DNA from: Streptomyces spiroverticillatus
GTDB taxonomy: Bacteria; Actinomycetota; Actinomycetes; Streptomycetales; Streptomycetaceae
Length of the DNA: 64,000 bases
Assembly (NCBI GenBank): GCA_014650415.1
Contig: BMUX01000014.1
Coordinates: 1-64,000, forward strand
Direction: 5' to 3'
Numbering within the stretch: the stretch's first letter is position 1; each line of letters starts with the position of its first letter. The notes beneath the pieces were generated by a model, which did not search any database, was not told where the DNA came from, and saw only the letters and a list, made by a program, of their open reading frames with translations. Positions 17,527 through 26,926 of this stretch are shown one piece after another. The translations under genes were made by a program, and so were the position numbers.

Positions 17527-18284
17527 TTACCGCTGCCGCGTGAGGATGTACCGCTCACCCGAGTCCGGCTTGCCGATCCAGGTGAAGACCGTCGGGTGTT
17601 CCTCCGTACCGCCGAGGTCCCAGCCGAAGCGCAGGCTCGCGCAGTCCGCGATGCCGAGCTCGTACGGCCGGACGGCACCCTCGCTCTCGGTCAACTGCCA
17701 TTTCCCGGTGCAGTTGTAGGCACCGGACTGCTCACCCGTGGCGTCGTACTCCTTGACGCGCTTCGCCGTCACCGTGCCGTCCGCCGCGAAGCGGAGGCTT
17801 GCGCCGTCGCCGTCCGTCCAGGTGCCGACCATGTCGCCTTCGGTGAGCCGGGGCGGTTCGTAGATCTTGAGGATCCCCGAGCTGTACGCCCCGACCCCGA
17901 CCGCAAGCGTCGCCGCGAACAGCCCCAGACCGCCCAGCGCCACGCCCCCGAGCACCCGCCATCGGGCCCCGGGCTTTCCGGGGTTCCCCGCCGCCCGGGC
18001 GCACAGGGCCGCGGGTGCCAGTCCGACGATGAGGCTGAGGGCAAGGACGGGATAAACGAGCAGGTCGCCGGGGCCGTCGAAGCCGGTAAGGAACGTGCAG
18101 GAGCCGATGAGCAGCGCCAGGGTGACGACAACGACCGCCACCGTGGCCAGGGTGAGCTGCCAGCTGTCATGACCTCCAGATGGTGCAGCGCCTTCAGGGG
18201 CACGACCGGGGTGTCGGCGGTGAACTGCTCGATACGGCGCTCCACCTCCCGCAGCAACTCCGTCAGTTCGTCGGGCAGGGCCAC
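17527..18284 (-). pseudogene. Membrane protein with lipocalin-like C-terminal domain, frameshifted near its N-terminus
   Basis: GTG 18284 lies six bases after GGAGAGAG and opens 'ALPDELTELLREVERRIEQF...LKALHHLEV', an amphipathic helix. Around 18160-18175 the frame changes and continues as three hydrophobic segments ('LATVAVVVVTLALLIGS', 'LLVYPVLALSLIVGLAPAAL', 'LGGVALGGLGLFAATLAVG'). An extracellular-type domain follows with 'MVGTWTDGDGASLRFAADGT' and a Cys pair, ending in 'GERYILTRQR'. The membrane and C-terminal parts are intact in one frame. A natural frameshift or a sequencing error near 18170 is the question; an internal GTG without ribosome binding site is the alternative start. Confidence 0.55.
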
Positions 18285-18437
18285 CGTGCTCTCTCCGACC
18301 GGGACCCTGTGCTGGTCCCGGTCGTACTGGCACGACTCCTGCGGCGGGCTCGGCACCGCGGGGAACGCAAGGGAGCTGGAGCGTTGAGCCGCACGGTGCC
18401 GAGCTCGCGTCAGCAGGCGGCGCTGGACAGTACGAGT

Positions 18438-18699
18438 AGGACTTCGACAAAACGACGATATCGACCATCAGCTTGTGGTGGCTTCGCCACACGGACCACA
18501 GGAGAATGAACGCCAGAGGGAACGCCAGGTAGGAGTTCCGCTGTTCGAGCAGGAAGTGGCCCAACTCGGAGGCCGAGGACAGTTCCGTCGCGTCGGGGCG
18601 TTCCAATTCGACGGCGAACAACGTCACGGCGATCGCGAACAACGCGTTTGTGAAGAAGACGAGCCGTTCAGGGGGAAAGCCCGGGCTCCGGTCAAGCAT
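18438..18699 (-). pseudogene. TMEM175-like (DUF1211) channel gene, N-terminal fragment
   Basis: 'RLVFFTNALFAIAVTLFAVEL', a second hydrophobic stretch ('FPLAFILLWSVWRSHHKLM') and the spacing between them match the first two segments of prokaryotic TMEM175 potassium channels (normally ~200 aa, six helices). The similarity stops after ~88 residues at about 18438. The reading frame then runs meaninglessly through the neighbouring genes. The channel signature F-S-D is seen as F-T-N. Confidence 0.5.
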
Positions 18700-18856
18700 T
18701 GCCGTTCGTCCACGCTCCCAAGCGTCCGGGGTGTGGCGACGACGTGGCCTGCGCGAGCTGTTGCGGGAAGTCCGCGATGCCCTGTCCGACAGGAGTGGGC
18801 GCGATCAGGATGCCCAGCGCCAGGATGATCACGGGCGTCGTCCTCTTCCTCCACAC
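18692..18856 (-). CDS. Possible small exported or membrane protein, 54 aa
   Basis: GTG 18856 to TGA 18692, product VWRKRTTPVIILALGILIAP and on, a basic start and hydrophobic core followed by 'GIADFPQQLAQATSS'. Its stop overlaps the ATG of the TMEM175 fragment, as for translational coupling. There is no clear ribosome binding site, so this is a tentative call. Confidence 0.3.
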   Translation of the reverse strand: MWRKRTTPVIILALGILIAPTPVGQGIADFPQQLAQATSSPHPGRLGAWTNGNA

Positions 18857-19060
18857 GGCTATGGGCCCGCGTACGTCGACGGTCGGCGGGGGCCGGGAGT
18901 AAGGGACCGTGGGGGGTCTCCCTACGGGGACCGCCCGCCGGGCGCTGGGCTCACGTCGGCAGGCCGGACGGGACCTCCGCCGAGCCCTGCGTGACGAGCA
19001 CGTCCAGGTCCCTGGTCGGACCGGACAGTCTGCGTACGGGTCTGGACGGCACGCCTTTGG

Positions 19061-19579
19061 TCAGTCGCTCTTCAACAGGCCCCGGACGTAAGCCGCCTGG
19101 CCCACGTGCTGGAGGTCGTCGGAAATCACGCTGATGAGCCGGACGCCCAGGGTGACGTGCGGTGTCCACCTTTCGTCGACGACGCGGTCGAGCGCCGGGC
19201 CGGAGAGCTTGCCGACGTACGTCAGGGTCTGCTCGTGCACGGCGTCGAAGTAGCCGCGCAATTGGGCTGCCGTGACGGAGCGTACGGAGGCGACCTGTGC
19301 CTCCGTGTGGCCGTAACCGATGTCCTCGGCAGCGAACGGCAGGCCGAAGTGGTCGCACCAGCGGTCGCCCACCCATACCTGGTCCAGCCCGGCGGCGTCG
19401 GCGACGTGGTCGTCCTGCACGCGCGTGAGGTGCCAGATCAGCCACCCGATCGAATTCCCGTGGCCGTCCGGCCGGAACGCGAGCTGTTCGGCAGAGAGCC
19501 CGTCGACGACTGCGTGGACTTCTTCCTGGACGCGACCGAACGCGTCGGACAGCACCTGTTGAGTGTTCATGCCCTCCAT
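19061..19579 (-). CDS. DinB/DUF664-family protein
   Basis: 172 residues (169 from the ATG at 19570). 'FGRVQEEVHAVVDGLSAEQLAFRPDG' then 'NSIGWLIWHLTRVQDDH' and a late 'DDLQHVGQAAYVRGL' supply the His residues of the DinB four-helix metal site at the expected spacing. The DUF664 group includes mycothiol-dependent enzymes of actinobacteria; whether this member uses mycothiol cannot be told. It stands alone, with ~280 bases of non-coding DNA on the upstream side. Confidence 0.8.
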   Translation of the reverse strand: MEGMNTQQVLSDAFGRVQEEVHAVVDGLSAEQLAFRPDGHGNSIGWLIWHLTRVQDDHVADAAGLDQVWVGDRWCDHFGLPFAAEDIGYGHTEAQVASVRSVTAAQLRGYFDAVHEQTLTYVGKLSGPALDRVVDERWTPHVTLGVRLISVISDDLQHVGQAAYVRGLLKSD

Positions 19580-19861
19580 GGTCGGCCATGTGGGCCCGAA
19601 GCGCCGTGTTGGTTCTCGGGCCGCGTCGATGGTGAAGGTGGCTCGGGCTTCACCGGGTTCGGCGGCGACTGTCGAATTCCCCGGAAGTCACACCCAGCCT
19701 CTTCCTATTGTCCGCACGGAAAGGGCGTGTTGAAGCATTCACCTGATGCAGAGCGAATCGAGCGCCCCCGCGCGCCCCATAAAGATGAAGATCCAAAACC
19801 GCCACTCTGGGTTCCGGTGATCGAATCCCGATCCCCGAAGCTCACCAGGAAAGGTGGCGCT

Positions 19862-20314
19862 ATGCGTTCAACTGTCAAGAGGCTGCCGACCGTCGCACTG
19901 ATGACGGCCTTGATCGGCTCCGTACAGGTGATCGGCCACACGTCGACCGCGACGGCGGCCGAGGGAATCCACTTCCAGCAACTCCTCAACGGGGAGCGCC
20001 TTCCGGACGGCGACATCGTCCAGGCCACCGTCCTCCCCGGAGGCGCGGCGCCCGGCCAGATCTCGATCCAGCTGAGGCTGTCCGGGGTCACCTGGTGGAA
20101 GGGCATCCAGACGGGGCCCATCGTGCTCTGCCAGGCCCAGGACAACCAGCAGTCGTCCAGCGCCCAGGTCTCCGTCTCGGACTTCAACGCCCATGGGCTC
20201 CAGCTGTGGAAGGCGAAGACCTTCGGCGTGCACACGGAGATGTACAACGTTGTCGACGCCACGGAAAAGATGTCCGGCGGCAACGCCTACATCTTCATCT
20301 GGACGAAGGACTGA
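19862..20314 (+). CDS. Secreted hypothetical protein, 150 aa
   Basis: ATG 19862 lies behind AGGAAAGGTGG. The signal peptide (MRSTVKRLPTVALMTALIGS..., cleavage near ATAAEG) is clear. The mature part is ~117 residues with one Cys and a regular beta-like pattern ('GQISIQLRLSGVTWWKGIQ'). No known family. The next gene encodes another small secreted protein with a similar MxSxxKRL start, so the two may be coexpressed. Confidence 0.65.
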   Translation: MRSTVKRLPTVALMTALIGSVQVIGHTSTATAAEGIHFQQLLNGERLPDGDIVQATVLPGGAAPGQISIQLRLSGVTWWKGIQTGPIVLCQAQDNQQSSSAQVSVSDFNAHGLQLWKAKTFGVHTEMYNVVDATEKMSGGNAYIFIWTKD

Positions 20315-20406
20315 CCGGACCGGCACCTGTCCCGTGTGCCGCTCCATCTCCCCCTCCCTCCTCAATTCCCCCACATCCGAATCCAGTACGTGAGTGAGGC
20401 TGCACC

Positions 20407-20703
20407 ATGAATTCAGTCGCGAAGCGACTCTCGACGGCCGCAGTGATGTTGGCCCTGTTCACTCCCGCGGTCGGCGTGCACACCGCCGCAGCGGCGAGCG
20501 CGCCCGAGGCCGTCCGTACCGTGCCCGTCACCAAAGCGGTGAACGCCCCCGGCACGGAGTGGACGTTCTACGCCGCGTTCGCGACCGCGGGCGCCTGCTG
20601 GGCCAAGGCGGCTTCGTACAAGAACGAATACTGGTGGGTCGACGCCACCACGTGCGTCTTCAACTCCGCGCAGAACAGCTGGTTCATGTTCTACGAGGCG
20701 TAG
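20407..20703 (+). CDS. Small secreted protein, 98 aa
   Basis: ATG 20407; signal peptide MNSVAKRLSTAAVMLALFTP with cleavage near AAAASA. The mature ~65 residues are aromatic-rich ('WTFYAAFATAGACWAKAASY', 'EYWWVDATTCVF', 'SWFMFYEA') with one Cys pair. The Tyr/Trp density and two-Cys layout are typical of compact disulfide-bonded exported proteins. Family unknown. A strong terminator follows. Confidence 0.65.
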   Translation: MNSVAKRLSTAAVMLALFTPAVGVHTAAAASAPEAVRTVPVTKAVNAPGTEWTFYAAFATAGACWAKAASYKNEYWWVDATTCVFNSAQNSWFMFYEA

Positions 20704-20714
20704 GTCAGTCTCAG

Positions 20715-20748
20715 CCGCCGTGTCGCCGGTGTTGCGGCGACACGGCGG
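20715..20748 (+). terminator. Intrinsic terminator, 14-bp perfect stem
   Basis: CCGCCGTGTCGCCG (20715-20728), a six-base loop, and the exact complement at 20735-20748. It begins 12 bases after the stop of the 98-residue secreted protein. No T-run, as is common in this GC range. Confidence 0.7.
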
Positions 20749-20782
20749 GTCCGGACACCCCACGAGGCCCTGAACCGCGGTG

Positions 20783-20911
20783 TCATGCCGGGGAGGGTAG
20801 GAGGCCGTTCTCGTGGGCGAAGATCACAGCCCGTACCCGGTCCCGGAGTTCGAGCCTGTGCAGTATCCGCCCCAGCCGGGACTTCACGGTTGCCTCCGCG
20901 AGGTACGCGGT
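20783..20911 (-). pseudogene. LuxR/NarL-type HTH, C-terminal fragment
   Basis: 'AEATVKSRLGRILHRLELRD' followed by RVRAVIFAHENGLL is the recognition-helix end of a NarL/FixJ response regulator (usual form TVKSHVSRILxKLxLRDRVQAVVxAYExGL). The receiver domain and the start of the HTH are missing. Upstream it is fused in frame to an IS5 transposase piece. Confidence 0.65.
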
Positions 20912-20991
20912 GGGGTCGGGGCAGCAGCGGAGTTTCCGCAGTAGTCGCCGGCACTTGAGTCCGGCACCGGTCAGGGCGTCGACCATGCCGC

Positions 20992-21325
20992 GCGTCCGGG
21001 CGGCGGTCAGGTCGTGGGTGGCCAGGACATCGCTCGCCTCGCATATGCAGCGGTAAGCGGTGGCGATCCCGATGCCCAACCCGGCGGCGAGCGGAGCGTA
21101 GGTGTTCACCGCATCGCAGATGGTCGAGAGCGAGCAGGGCCTGCCGCCCGGCCGTCAGGCGCCGCCGCCGGACGCCAATCTCCGCGCGCTGCAATGTCAA
21201 CTGGCGGGCGAGGTAGCGCAGATGCATGTCTGACCGATCGATCGCCGGCGGGTAGACAAGCACGCGAAGCTCCTGCGCAGCACGGTGGATTGTGGTCGTG
21301 ACACCGTCTACCAGGAGCTTTGTCA
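20992..21325 (-). pseudogene. IS5-family transposase, N-terminal fragment with frameshift
   Basis: 'LVYPPAIDRSDMHLRYLARQ' and 'RRRRLTAGRQALLALDHLRC' (from ~21260) then, in another frame, 'TYAPLAAGLGIGIATAYRCI' (from 21109) are the N-terminal helical and HTH blocks of Streptomyces IS5/IS4-type transposases. The DDE core is absent. With the LuxR fragment this makes a patchwork of two decayed genes. Confidence 0.65.
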
Positions 21326-21390
21326 TGCTGCAGAGCCGACCAACTGACGGACCACGCCAGCAGGTTGGAAAAGGATCACGCCCGCCGCGC

Positions 21391-22354
21391 TCAGAGTTCG
21401 CGCCGGAAGGTGACCCGGTCCAAGGAGGGGCCGTCGTAGTCCGCGATGGGGGGCGGAGGGGACGAAGCCGAGAGCCCGGTGGAAGGCGATGGAACGGTCG
21501 TTCTGCGGGGAGGTGATGGCCTTGACGCAGGTGCGGCCGTTGGCACGGGCCATGTCGAAGAACCGCTCGTAGAGGAAGCGGCCCAGCCCGGTGCGTCGCC
21601 GGTCGGGGGCCACTCCGGTGAAGTGGATGTACGCCTCGTGCGGGTTGGAGGGGGAGAGGAAGCCGATGACGAAGCCTGCCAGCTCGCCGTCGTGCTCGGC
21701 CACCAGGCTGGTGTCGTAGAAGTGGTTCACGAACACCCGGGTCAGGTCGCGGGAGGCGGGTCGGCCCCACCAGTCGTCGACCACCGCGACGACGGTGTCG
21801 AAGTCCTGTGGCACCGCAGCGCGCGTCGAGAAGGGATCCAGTGTGCGCACTTCCGGCGCGCCGAGCTTCCTGCGGAACGCCACCCGGTCCTGGCCCGGGC
21901 CGTCGTAGTCGCTGTGCACGGGGACTCCGTCCACCGTGCGGTCGCCCGTGTCCGGTTCGAAGCCCAGGGCCCGGTGGAAGGCGATGGATCCGGTGTTCTG
22001 CGGCGAGGTGATCGCGCGCACCTCGGTGCGTCCCGCCGCTGCCGCGCGTTCGAAGAAGGCGGTGTAGAGCCGACGGGCCACTCCCCGCTTGCGCAGTTCG
22101 GGGTCCACGCCGACGAAGTGGACGTACGCCTCGTGCGCGTGGTCGGTGGAGTGGAAGCCCACGAGGAACGCCCGGATCCCGCTCTCGTCCTCCAGGACCA
22201 GACTGGTGTGCGCGAAGTGCTGGAGGAACAGCCGGGGCAGCAGCAGCGAGAGCTCCCGTGCCTGTTCGGGGGTGCGGCTGTCGCCCCACCACTGCTGTAC
22301 GCACCGCACGAGTGTCGGGTAGTCGGCCGTCCGGGCCAGGCGTACGTCCTGCAT
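21391..22354 (-). pseudogene. Tandem-GNAT acetyltransferase with a late frameshift
   Basis: ATG 22354 lies behind GAGAGGCAGGA. Two GNAT domains of ~150 residues follow each other. Domain 1 has 'VHFVGVDPELRKRGVARRLY' and domain 2 'IHFTGVAPDRRRTGLGRFLY', both the acetyl-CoA-binding R/Q-x-x-G-x-G/A loop, and each goes on to 'ITSPQN...SIAFHRALGF'. Domain 1 ends with 'DYDGPGQDRVAFRRKL'. The matching end of domain 2 ('IADYDGPSLDRVTFRREL', stop 21391) is present but in another frame, after a run of six C's (G's on this strand's complement near 21448-21453). One base fewer restores it. As written, translation runs on to 21323. The substrate is unknown. Confidence 0.75.
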
Positions 22355-22409
22355 GTCCTGCCTCTCTGTCGGAAGTCGTCGAAGTCGTCGAGATCGGGGC
22401 TGCGTCACT

Positions 22410-22703
22410 TCTGGGGGGTGTGGCGCTGCCCTTGTCCCGGCCGCCGTCCGGGATCACCGGGAGGGTCACCTTCGAGGGGTGCGCGGCGTCGTGCAGCACC
22501 GTCTGCCGTGCGGTGCGCGTCCGGGTCGGGTCGAACTGCGGGTAGTGGCTGGAGGAGAGGTCGAGCCGGATCCGGTGGCCTTTCTTGAAGACGTTACTGG
22601 TCGGCCACACCTTGATGGTGTATTCGTACACCTTGCCCGGGACGACCGGCTTCGGATCGCTGAGCGACTCGCGGTAACTGGCGCTCAGGATGCTGCTGTT
22701 GAG
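22410..22703 (-). pseudogene. CocE/NonD-family hydrolase (S15), C-terminal remnant
   Basis: 'VYEYTIKVWPTSNVFKKGHR' followed by IRLDLSSSHYPQFD and 'TARQTVLHDAAHPSKVTLPV' are the last blocks of the X-Pro dipeptidyl-peptidase/cocaine-esterase-type C-terminal jelly-roll. The alpha/beta-hydrolase part is missing, and upstream (above ~22703) the sequence is unrelated. The natural stop seems lost through an indel in a C-run near 22420. Confidence 0.65.
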
Positions 22704-23241
22704 TCACCCCGAGGGCGATCGCCGAAGGCCCTCCTTCTGGATTGCCGCAGCACGTGAGCGGCATCCGGCTGCCAGTGGCAGCCTCCGCCACAGCAAAAGC
22801 CGCTCCCACAGGCGTGGTTGAGCCGACTACGCCCCACGCAGAAAACGGCTGGGCCCACAAGAGCGGGCTGCCGAGCCGGCATCGTCCAAGGCGATGAGGT
22901 AGAGCTGCTCCGCGCCGGGGACGTAGCCGGGCCCCTTCGCCACCGAGGAGATCATGCGCCTGCGGCCCGGCGGTCGGGACGGCCCTGGGGCAGGCACGCC
23001 GCGTCCACGGTGCCCCAGGCTGGAAGCCGCTGGTGCCGTTGAGCTGCTGCCGTTCAGAGACACAGACCGAGGTGCCGCACTGCGTGTGGTGCGATGGCCG
23101 ACGTCACCGGAGCCGGCGTGCCGTTCGGGCAGCGTGGATCACGTCAGCCGGGCCGGCACTCCGTGAGCCGACCGTTTTCGCTGGTCAGCCGGGTACCGAC
23201 TAGCCTTGGGCAAGACTGCGGGGCGGCGTTCAGGGGGACAC
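22704..23241. other. Gene-poor stretch between remnants and the BTAD regulator
   Basis: I see no supported gene. A minus-strand piece near 22870-22950 ('ISSVAKGPGYVPGAEQLYLI') has coding-like composition and may be debris of a beta-propeller gene, but it has no start, stop or family match that I can defend. The promoter of the regulator at 23242 must lie in the right-hand part. Confidence 0.4.
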
Positions 23242-26200
23242 ATGCACGACGAGGAGTGGCGACCCATGTCGTCTGTCGAGGTGCACTTCGCATTGCTGGA
23301 CGGCGTGGAGGCGTACCGAGGCGAGGCGAAGCTGGCCCTGGGCCCGCCGCAGCGGCGTGCGGTGCTGTGTGCCCTGGTACTGCGCCGTCGACAGTGGGTG
23401 TCGGCGCAGGCCCTGCTGGAGGCCCTCTACGAGGAAGCCATTCCGGCGAGCGGCATCGGAGTGATCCAGACGCACGTGGCCGCGCTGCGCCGCGTACTGG
23501 AACCGGGACGCAGACCGCGCACCCCCGCAACGATCCTGCTGTCCGGCCACGGCGGCTACCAGCTCAAGATCGACGACGCGCAGACCGACCTAGGTGTACT
23601 GGACCGCCTCACCGCCGAGGCGGAGCTGGCAAGGAGTCGGGCCGACCTGAGGGCGGCCGACCGGCTGTACGCAAACGCCCTCGGACTGTTCGGCGGTGAG
23701 CCTCTCGCCGGGATCCCGGGCCCCTACGCCGCACGCTGGCGGGGCGCGCTCGCCGAACGCAGACTCACGCTGCGGGAGAACGCTCTCGATGTCATGATCG
23801 CCCACGGACATCCGGACCGGGCAGCCGACCAGTTGCGGACGCTGGTCGTGGAACACCCTCTGCGGGAACGGCTGTACGCGTTGCTGATGCGCGCACTGTA
23901 TCAACACGGCTGCCAGAGTGAGGCGTTGGACGTCTACTCCCGTGCCCGCCGCATCCTCGTGGACCACCTCGGTATCGACCCCAGCCACGAATTGCGGGCC
24001 TTGCACGCGCTGGTCCTGTCCGGCGAGCCGGCTACCCCACCTGCGGAGGGCTCCTGGGAACAGACGCTGCCTTCGCTGCGGGGCGGCAGCCGCCTTGGGC
24101 AGGGTACCGCGCGTGCCGGTGAACCGACGGAGAGCGGCCTTGCGGAGGACAGTACGGGGGCGGCCGGCCCAGGTACGGACGACGCATGGACGATCAGCAC
24201 GCCGACAGGTGGGGCGGAAGGCATCGCTCCTCCGGCGGCGTCGGCCCCCGCACCGACCGACGCGTGGACTACCGCCCCGCATCGGCCCATCGCCGGAAGG
24301 CAAGGGCCCCTCATCGGAAGGGACTCGGCACTGGCGCAGATCCTCGTCCTGGCGGAAAACGCCGCAGCAGGTGCGGGCGGACTGGCGGTGGTGTCCAGTG
24401 CCCCGGGCCACGGCAAGTCCCGGTTTCTTGACGAGTTGGCCCTCCGGCTGCCCCACGTACGCCGTATCCACATCCACGCGCACCCGGCCACGCACGACGA
24501 GCATCCGCTCGGATTCGTGGAGGAGGTGCTGGCCCGTCTGGGTGCGGCCAGTGCCGGTATATCGACCTGCACCGACCACGCCATCGCAGAACTGGTGTGC
24601 GGCGCCCCGGGGACGGACGGGCATCCGACGGTCATTCTCGTCGACGACGCGTCCCCGTCGGGCGAACGGGCCTCGCGCCTGCTGTCGGTCCTGGCCCGCC
24701 GACTGCGCACTTCGCGCGTCCTGCTCGTGGTGACGGTGAACGAACAACCCTGGGATCCGGGTGCCGCCGCCTGGCATTCCGCGGTGGAAGGTGCCGCAAC
24801 CGCGCTGTTGAGGCTCGGCGCGCTGGACGCGACCGCCGTAACCGCGCTCTGCGCAGCCGCAGCGGGCGCCGACCGCGCGCCGTCCCTGGCGGGGCAGGTC
24901 CTGCGCGCCACCGCGGGGATCCCCCTGCTCGTCGTGGCCCTTCTGACCGACCTGGCCACCCTCCCGGCCTCCGCGCGACTACCCTCGCGCATGCCCGGAG
25001 GTCGGTACTCGCGTGCCCTGGCGCAGCAGTTAGGCCGCTACTCCGCGGAAGGCGCGCGTATGCTGCGGGCCCTGGCGGTCCTGTCGGACGGCCCGGTCAC
25101 AGTGGAGATCCTGGCAGCGGCCTGCGACGAACCCGTAACGACGGTGCGGGACCGATGCGAACTGCTGGCATCAGTGGGCGTGCTGGACCGCGCCGACCCG
25201 CCCGCACTCCCCCACCCGCTGGTGACGCAAGTACTGCGTCGGCTGACCGACCCTCAGGAGAGCGCAGCAATGTGCGTGGCTGCAGCGGGGCAGGCCAAAG
25301 TGCAAGGGCAGGACGCCCGGCAGGCGGCCCGGTACCTGCGCGAACTCACCGGCGCCCAGTGGTCCTCCTGGACGGTGGTGCTCCTCGATGCCGCAGACGC
25401 GTGCCTGCGGCTCAACCTGATCAGTGAGGCGAGGGACCATGTGCGGGCAGCGCTGCGGATCGTCGCCCCCTCCGCACGTGATGCGGTCCTCCTGCGGCTC
25501 GGTCAGCTCGAGACATTGGTCAATCCGGCGGCGGCACCGGCCCGTTTCGAGGAGGCGCTGGCGCTCCAGCGTGCCCGGGGGGCCGTGCCCACCGCACTGA
25601 TTCCGCTGGCCTGGGCCTTGACCGCCCAGTACCGCGGTGAGGAGGCCATCGTGCTCATGGATGAGGTGGTGGCCGAGACCGCACGCCGCGATCCTGCCAC
25701 GGCCTCAGCGCTGCGGGCCGCCTCATGGACGGTCGCCGCCCTCACCCAGGAGACGTGGTCCGTATTCGTCCGGCGGCTGCGGGCCGAACACCGGGACGGC
25801 CCGGCTTCGAAGGATCCGGCCGCCGATGCGGTCCTCGCCTGGGCCGATGCGTTCGAGGTGCGATGCAGCGCGCAGCAGGCGCTGGCCCGATTCCCGGCAG
25901 CGGAGGCCCGCGGCCAGGGAGCCGGCCGGGGCTGGGGACAGCTGCCGACCGAGCTGTCAGGGATCTTGGCGCACCTTGCGGTGTGGTCGGAGAACCTCTG
26001 CCTTGCGTGGGAACTCTGCGCACAGCGCGACGATCGCTACTTCGGCGCCGCCGACGTCTTCCGGCTCGTCCTGCGGGCCGAAGTGCTGCTGCGCCGGGGC
26101 GAATACGGGCACGCACTCAGGGAGTGCGCGCTCGTGGCGTCTGCCGCACCGCAACACCCGGCTTCCCGTCCTGCGGCGCTCGTCGCACAGTATGCGCACG

Positions 26201-26811
26201 CATTGCTCGGCCTCGGCCGGACCGACGAGGCCGACCGCCTGCTCGCGGATGCTGCCGACCAAGCAGATCCCCGGTCCTGGGAATTGACGGTGGTGAAGTT
26301 CGTGCAGGGCATGGTGTGCTCGGCTCGGGACGATGCACGGCAGGCGGTGGCACACTTCCTGGACTGCGGGCGTCGCGTAGCCTCCTGGCGACTGGACAAC
26401 CCGGGCTACATTCCCTGGCGCAGCTACGCGGCACTCGACCTCGTCAGACTGGGCGAGTTCGACCGCGCCAGAGAGCTGGCCGCGGCGGAGCTGGCTCTCG
26501 CCCGGCGCTGGAACACCCCCCGGACGCTGGGGCTCGCCTGGCGCGCGGTCGCCCTGGCCGCCTCCGACGAGCGCACGCTGCCTCTGCTGGAACGAGCGGT
26601 GGAGCATCTGCGTGCCAGCGAGGCCCGCGTGGAGTTCGTGCCCGCCCTGTTGGACCTTGCGCTCGCGCGAGCCGGAGCGGGAGACCGGCAAGGTGCCTGT
26701 GAACTGCTGGAGGAGGCTCGGGCCTTCGCCGCTTCCCAGGGTGCGGACCTGTATTCCGGCCGCATTGACGCGCACCTCGAAAGGCTCTGGGGCGAATTGA
26801 CAAGCGGGTGA
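23242..26811 (+). CDS. Large BTAD/SARP-type regulator with ATPase domain and a TTA codon
   Basis: 1189 residues from ATG 23242 (behind GGGGGA; ATG 23266 is the alternative). Residues ~10-100 are a winged helix with 'GPPQRRAVLCALVLRRRQWV'. Residues ~110-260 are a BTAD domain ending 'HLGIDPSHELRALHALVLSG'. A Pro/Gly-rich linker follows, then an AAA-like ATPase with P-loop 'SAPGHGKSRFLDELA' near residue 386 and 'VILVDDASPSGE' as Walker B. The remaining ~550 residues are helical TPR-like repeats. There is no LuxR HTH at the end, so DNA binding is by the N-terminal domain. Leu597 is encoded by TTA (25030-25032), predicting bldA control. It is monocistronic, with no obvious target beside it. Confidence 0.88.
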   Translation: MHDEEWRPMSSVEVHFALLDGVEAYRGEAKLALGPPQRRAVLCALVLRRRQWVSAQALLEALYEEAIPASGIGVIQTHVAALRRVLEPGRRPRTPATILLSGHGGYQLKIDDAQTDLGVLDRLTAEAELARSRADLRAADRLYANALGLFGGEPLAGIPGPYAARWRGALAERRLTLRENALDVMIAHGHPDRAADQLRTLVVEHPLRERLYALLMRALYQHGCQSEALDVYSRARRILVDHLGIDPSHELRALHALVLSGEPATPPAEGSWEQTLPSLRGGSRLGQGTARAGEPTESGLAEDSTGAAGPGTDDAWTISTPTGGAEGIAPPAASAPAPTDAWTTAPHRPIAGRQGPLIGRDSALAQILVLAENAAAGAGGLAVVSSAPGHGKSRFLDELALRLPHVRRIHIHAHPATHDEHPLGFVEEVLARLGAASAGISTCTDHAIAELVCGAPGTDGHPTVILVDDASPSGERASRLLSVLARRLRTSRVLLVVTVNEQPWDPGAAAWHSAVEGAATALLRLGALDATAVTALCAAAAGADRAPSLAGQVLRATAGIPLLVVALLTDLATLPASARLPSRMPGGRYSRALAQQLGRYSAEGARMLRALAVLSDGPVTVEILAAACDEPVTTVRDRCELLASVGVLDRADPPALPHPLVTQVLRRLTDPQESAAMCVAAAGQAKVQGQDARQAARYLRELTGAQWSSWTVVLLDAADACLRLNLISEARDHVRAALRIVAPSARDAVLLRLGQLETLVNPAAAPARFEEALALQRARGAVPTALIPLAWALTAQYRGEEAIVLMDEVVAETARRDPATASALRAASWTVAALTQETWSVFVRRLRAEHRDGPASKDPAADAVLAWADAFEVRCSAQQALARFPAAEARGQGAGRGWGQLPTELSGILAHLAVWSENLCLAWELCAQRDDRYFGAADVFRLVLRAEVLLRRGEYGHALRECALVASAAPQHPASRPAALVAQYAHALLGLGRTDEADRLLADAADQADPRSWELTVVKFVQGMVCSARDDARQAVAHFLDCGRRVASWRLDNPGYIPWRSYAALDLVRLGEFDRARELAAAELALARRWNTPRTLGLAWRAVALAASDERTLPLLERAVEHLRASEARVEFVPALLDLALARAGAGDRQGACELLEEARAFAASQGADLYSGRIDAHLERLWGELTSG

Positions 26812-26901
26812 CGTCGACCTGGACCGGCATGCCGGACCAGGGCCTCGTTCGGTGGGCGTTCAGCCAGTTTTCAGTCGTGGCCGCACGGTGTATGTCACGG
26901 C

Positions 26902-26926
26902 CGGCACCGGAAATATCCCGGTGCCG
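26902..26926 (+). terminator. Terminator hairpin after the BTAD regulator
   Basis: CGGCACCGG (26902-26910), a seven-base loop and exact complement CCGGTGCCG (26918-26926). A second, imperfect palindrome centred on CCGGCATGCCGG (26824-26835) lies directly after the regulator stop. In 26936-27046 a possible 44-codon ORF (ATG 26967) lacks any recognisable feature and I do not call it. Confidence 0.55.

Noticed and set aside
17527..18699. 390-codon minus-strand frame as a single protein
   Set aside because: It joins a TMEM175-like N-terminus to an unrelated membrane/lipocalin-like protein through a stretch that reads as another gene in a different frame.
20691..22631. 646-codon minus-strand frame
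   Set aside because: It strings together the CocE remnant, a shadow of the double GNAT and an IS5 piece. No single protein is supported.
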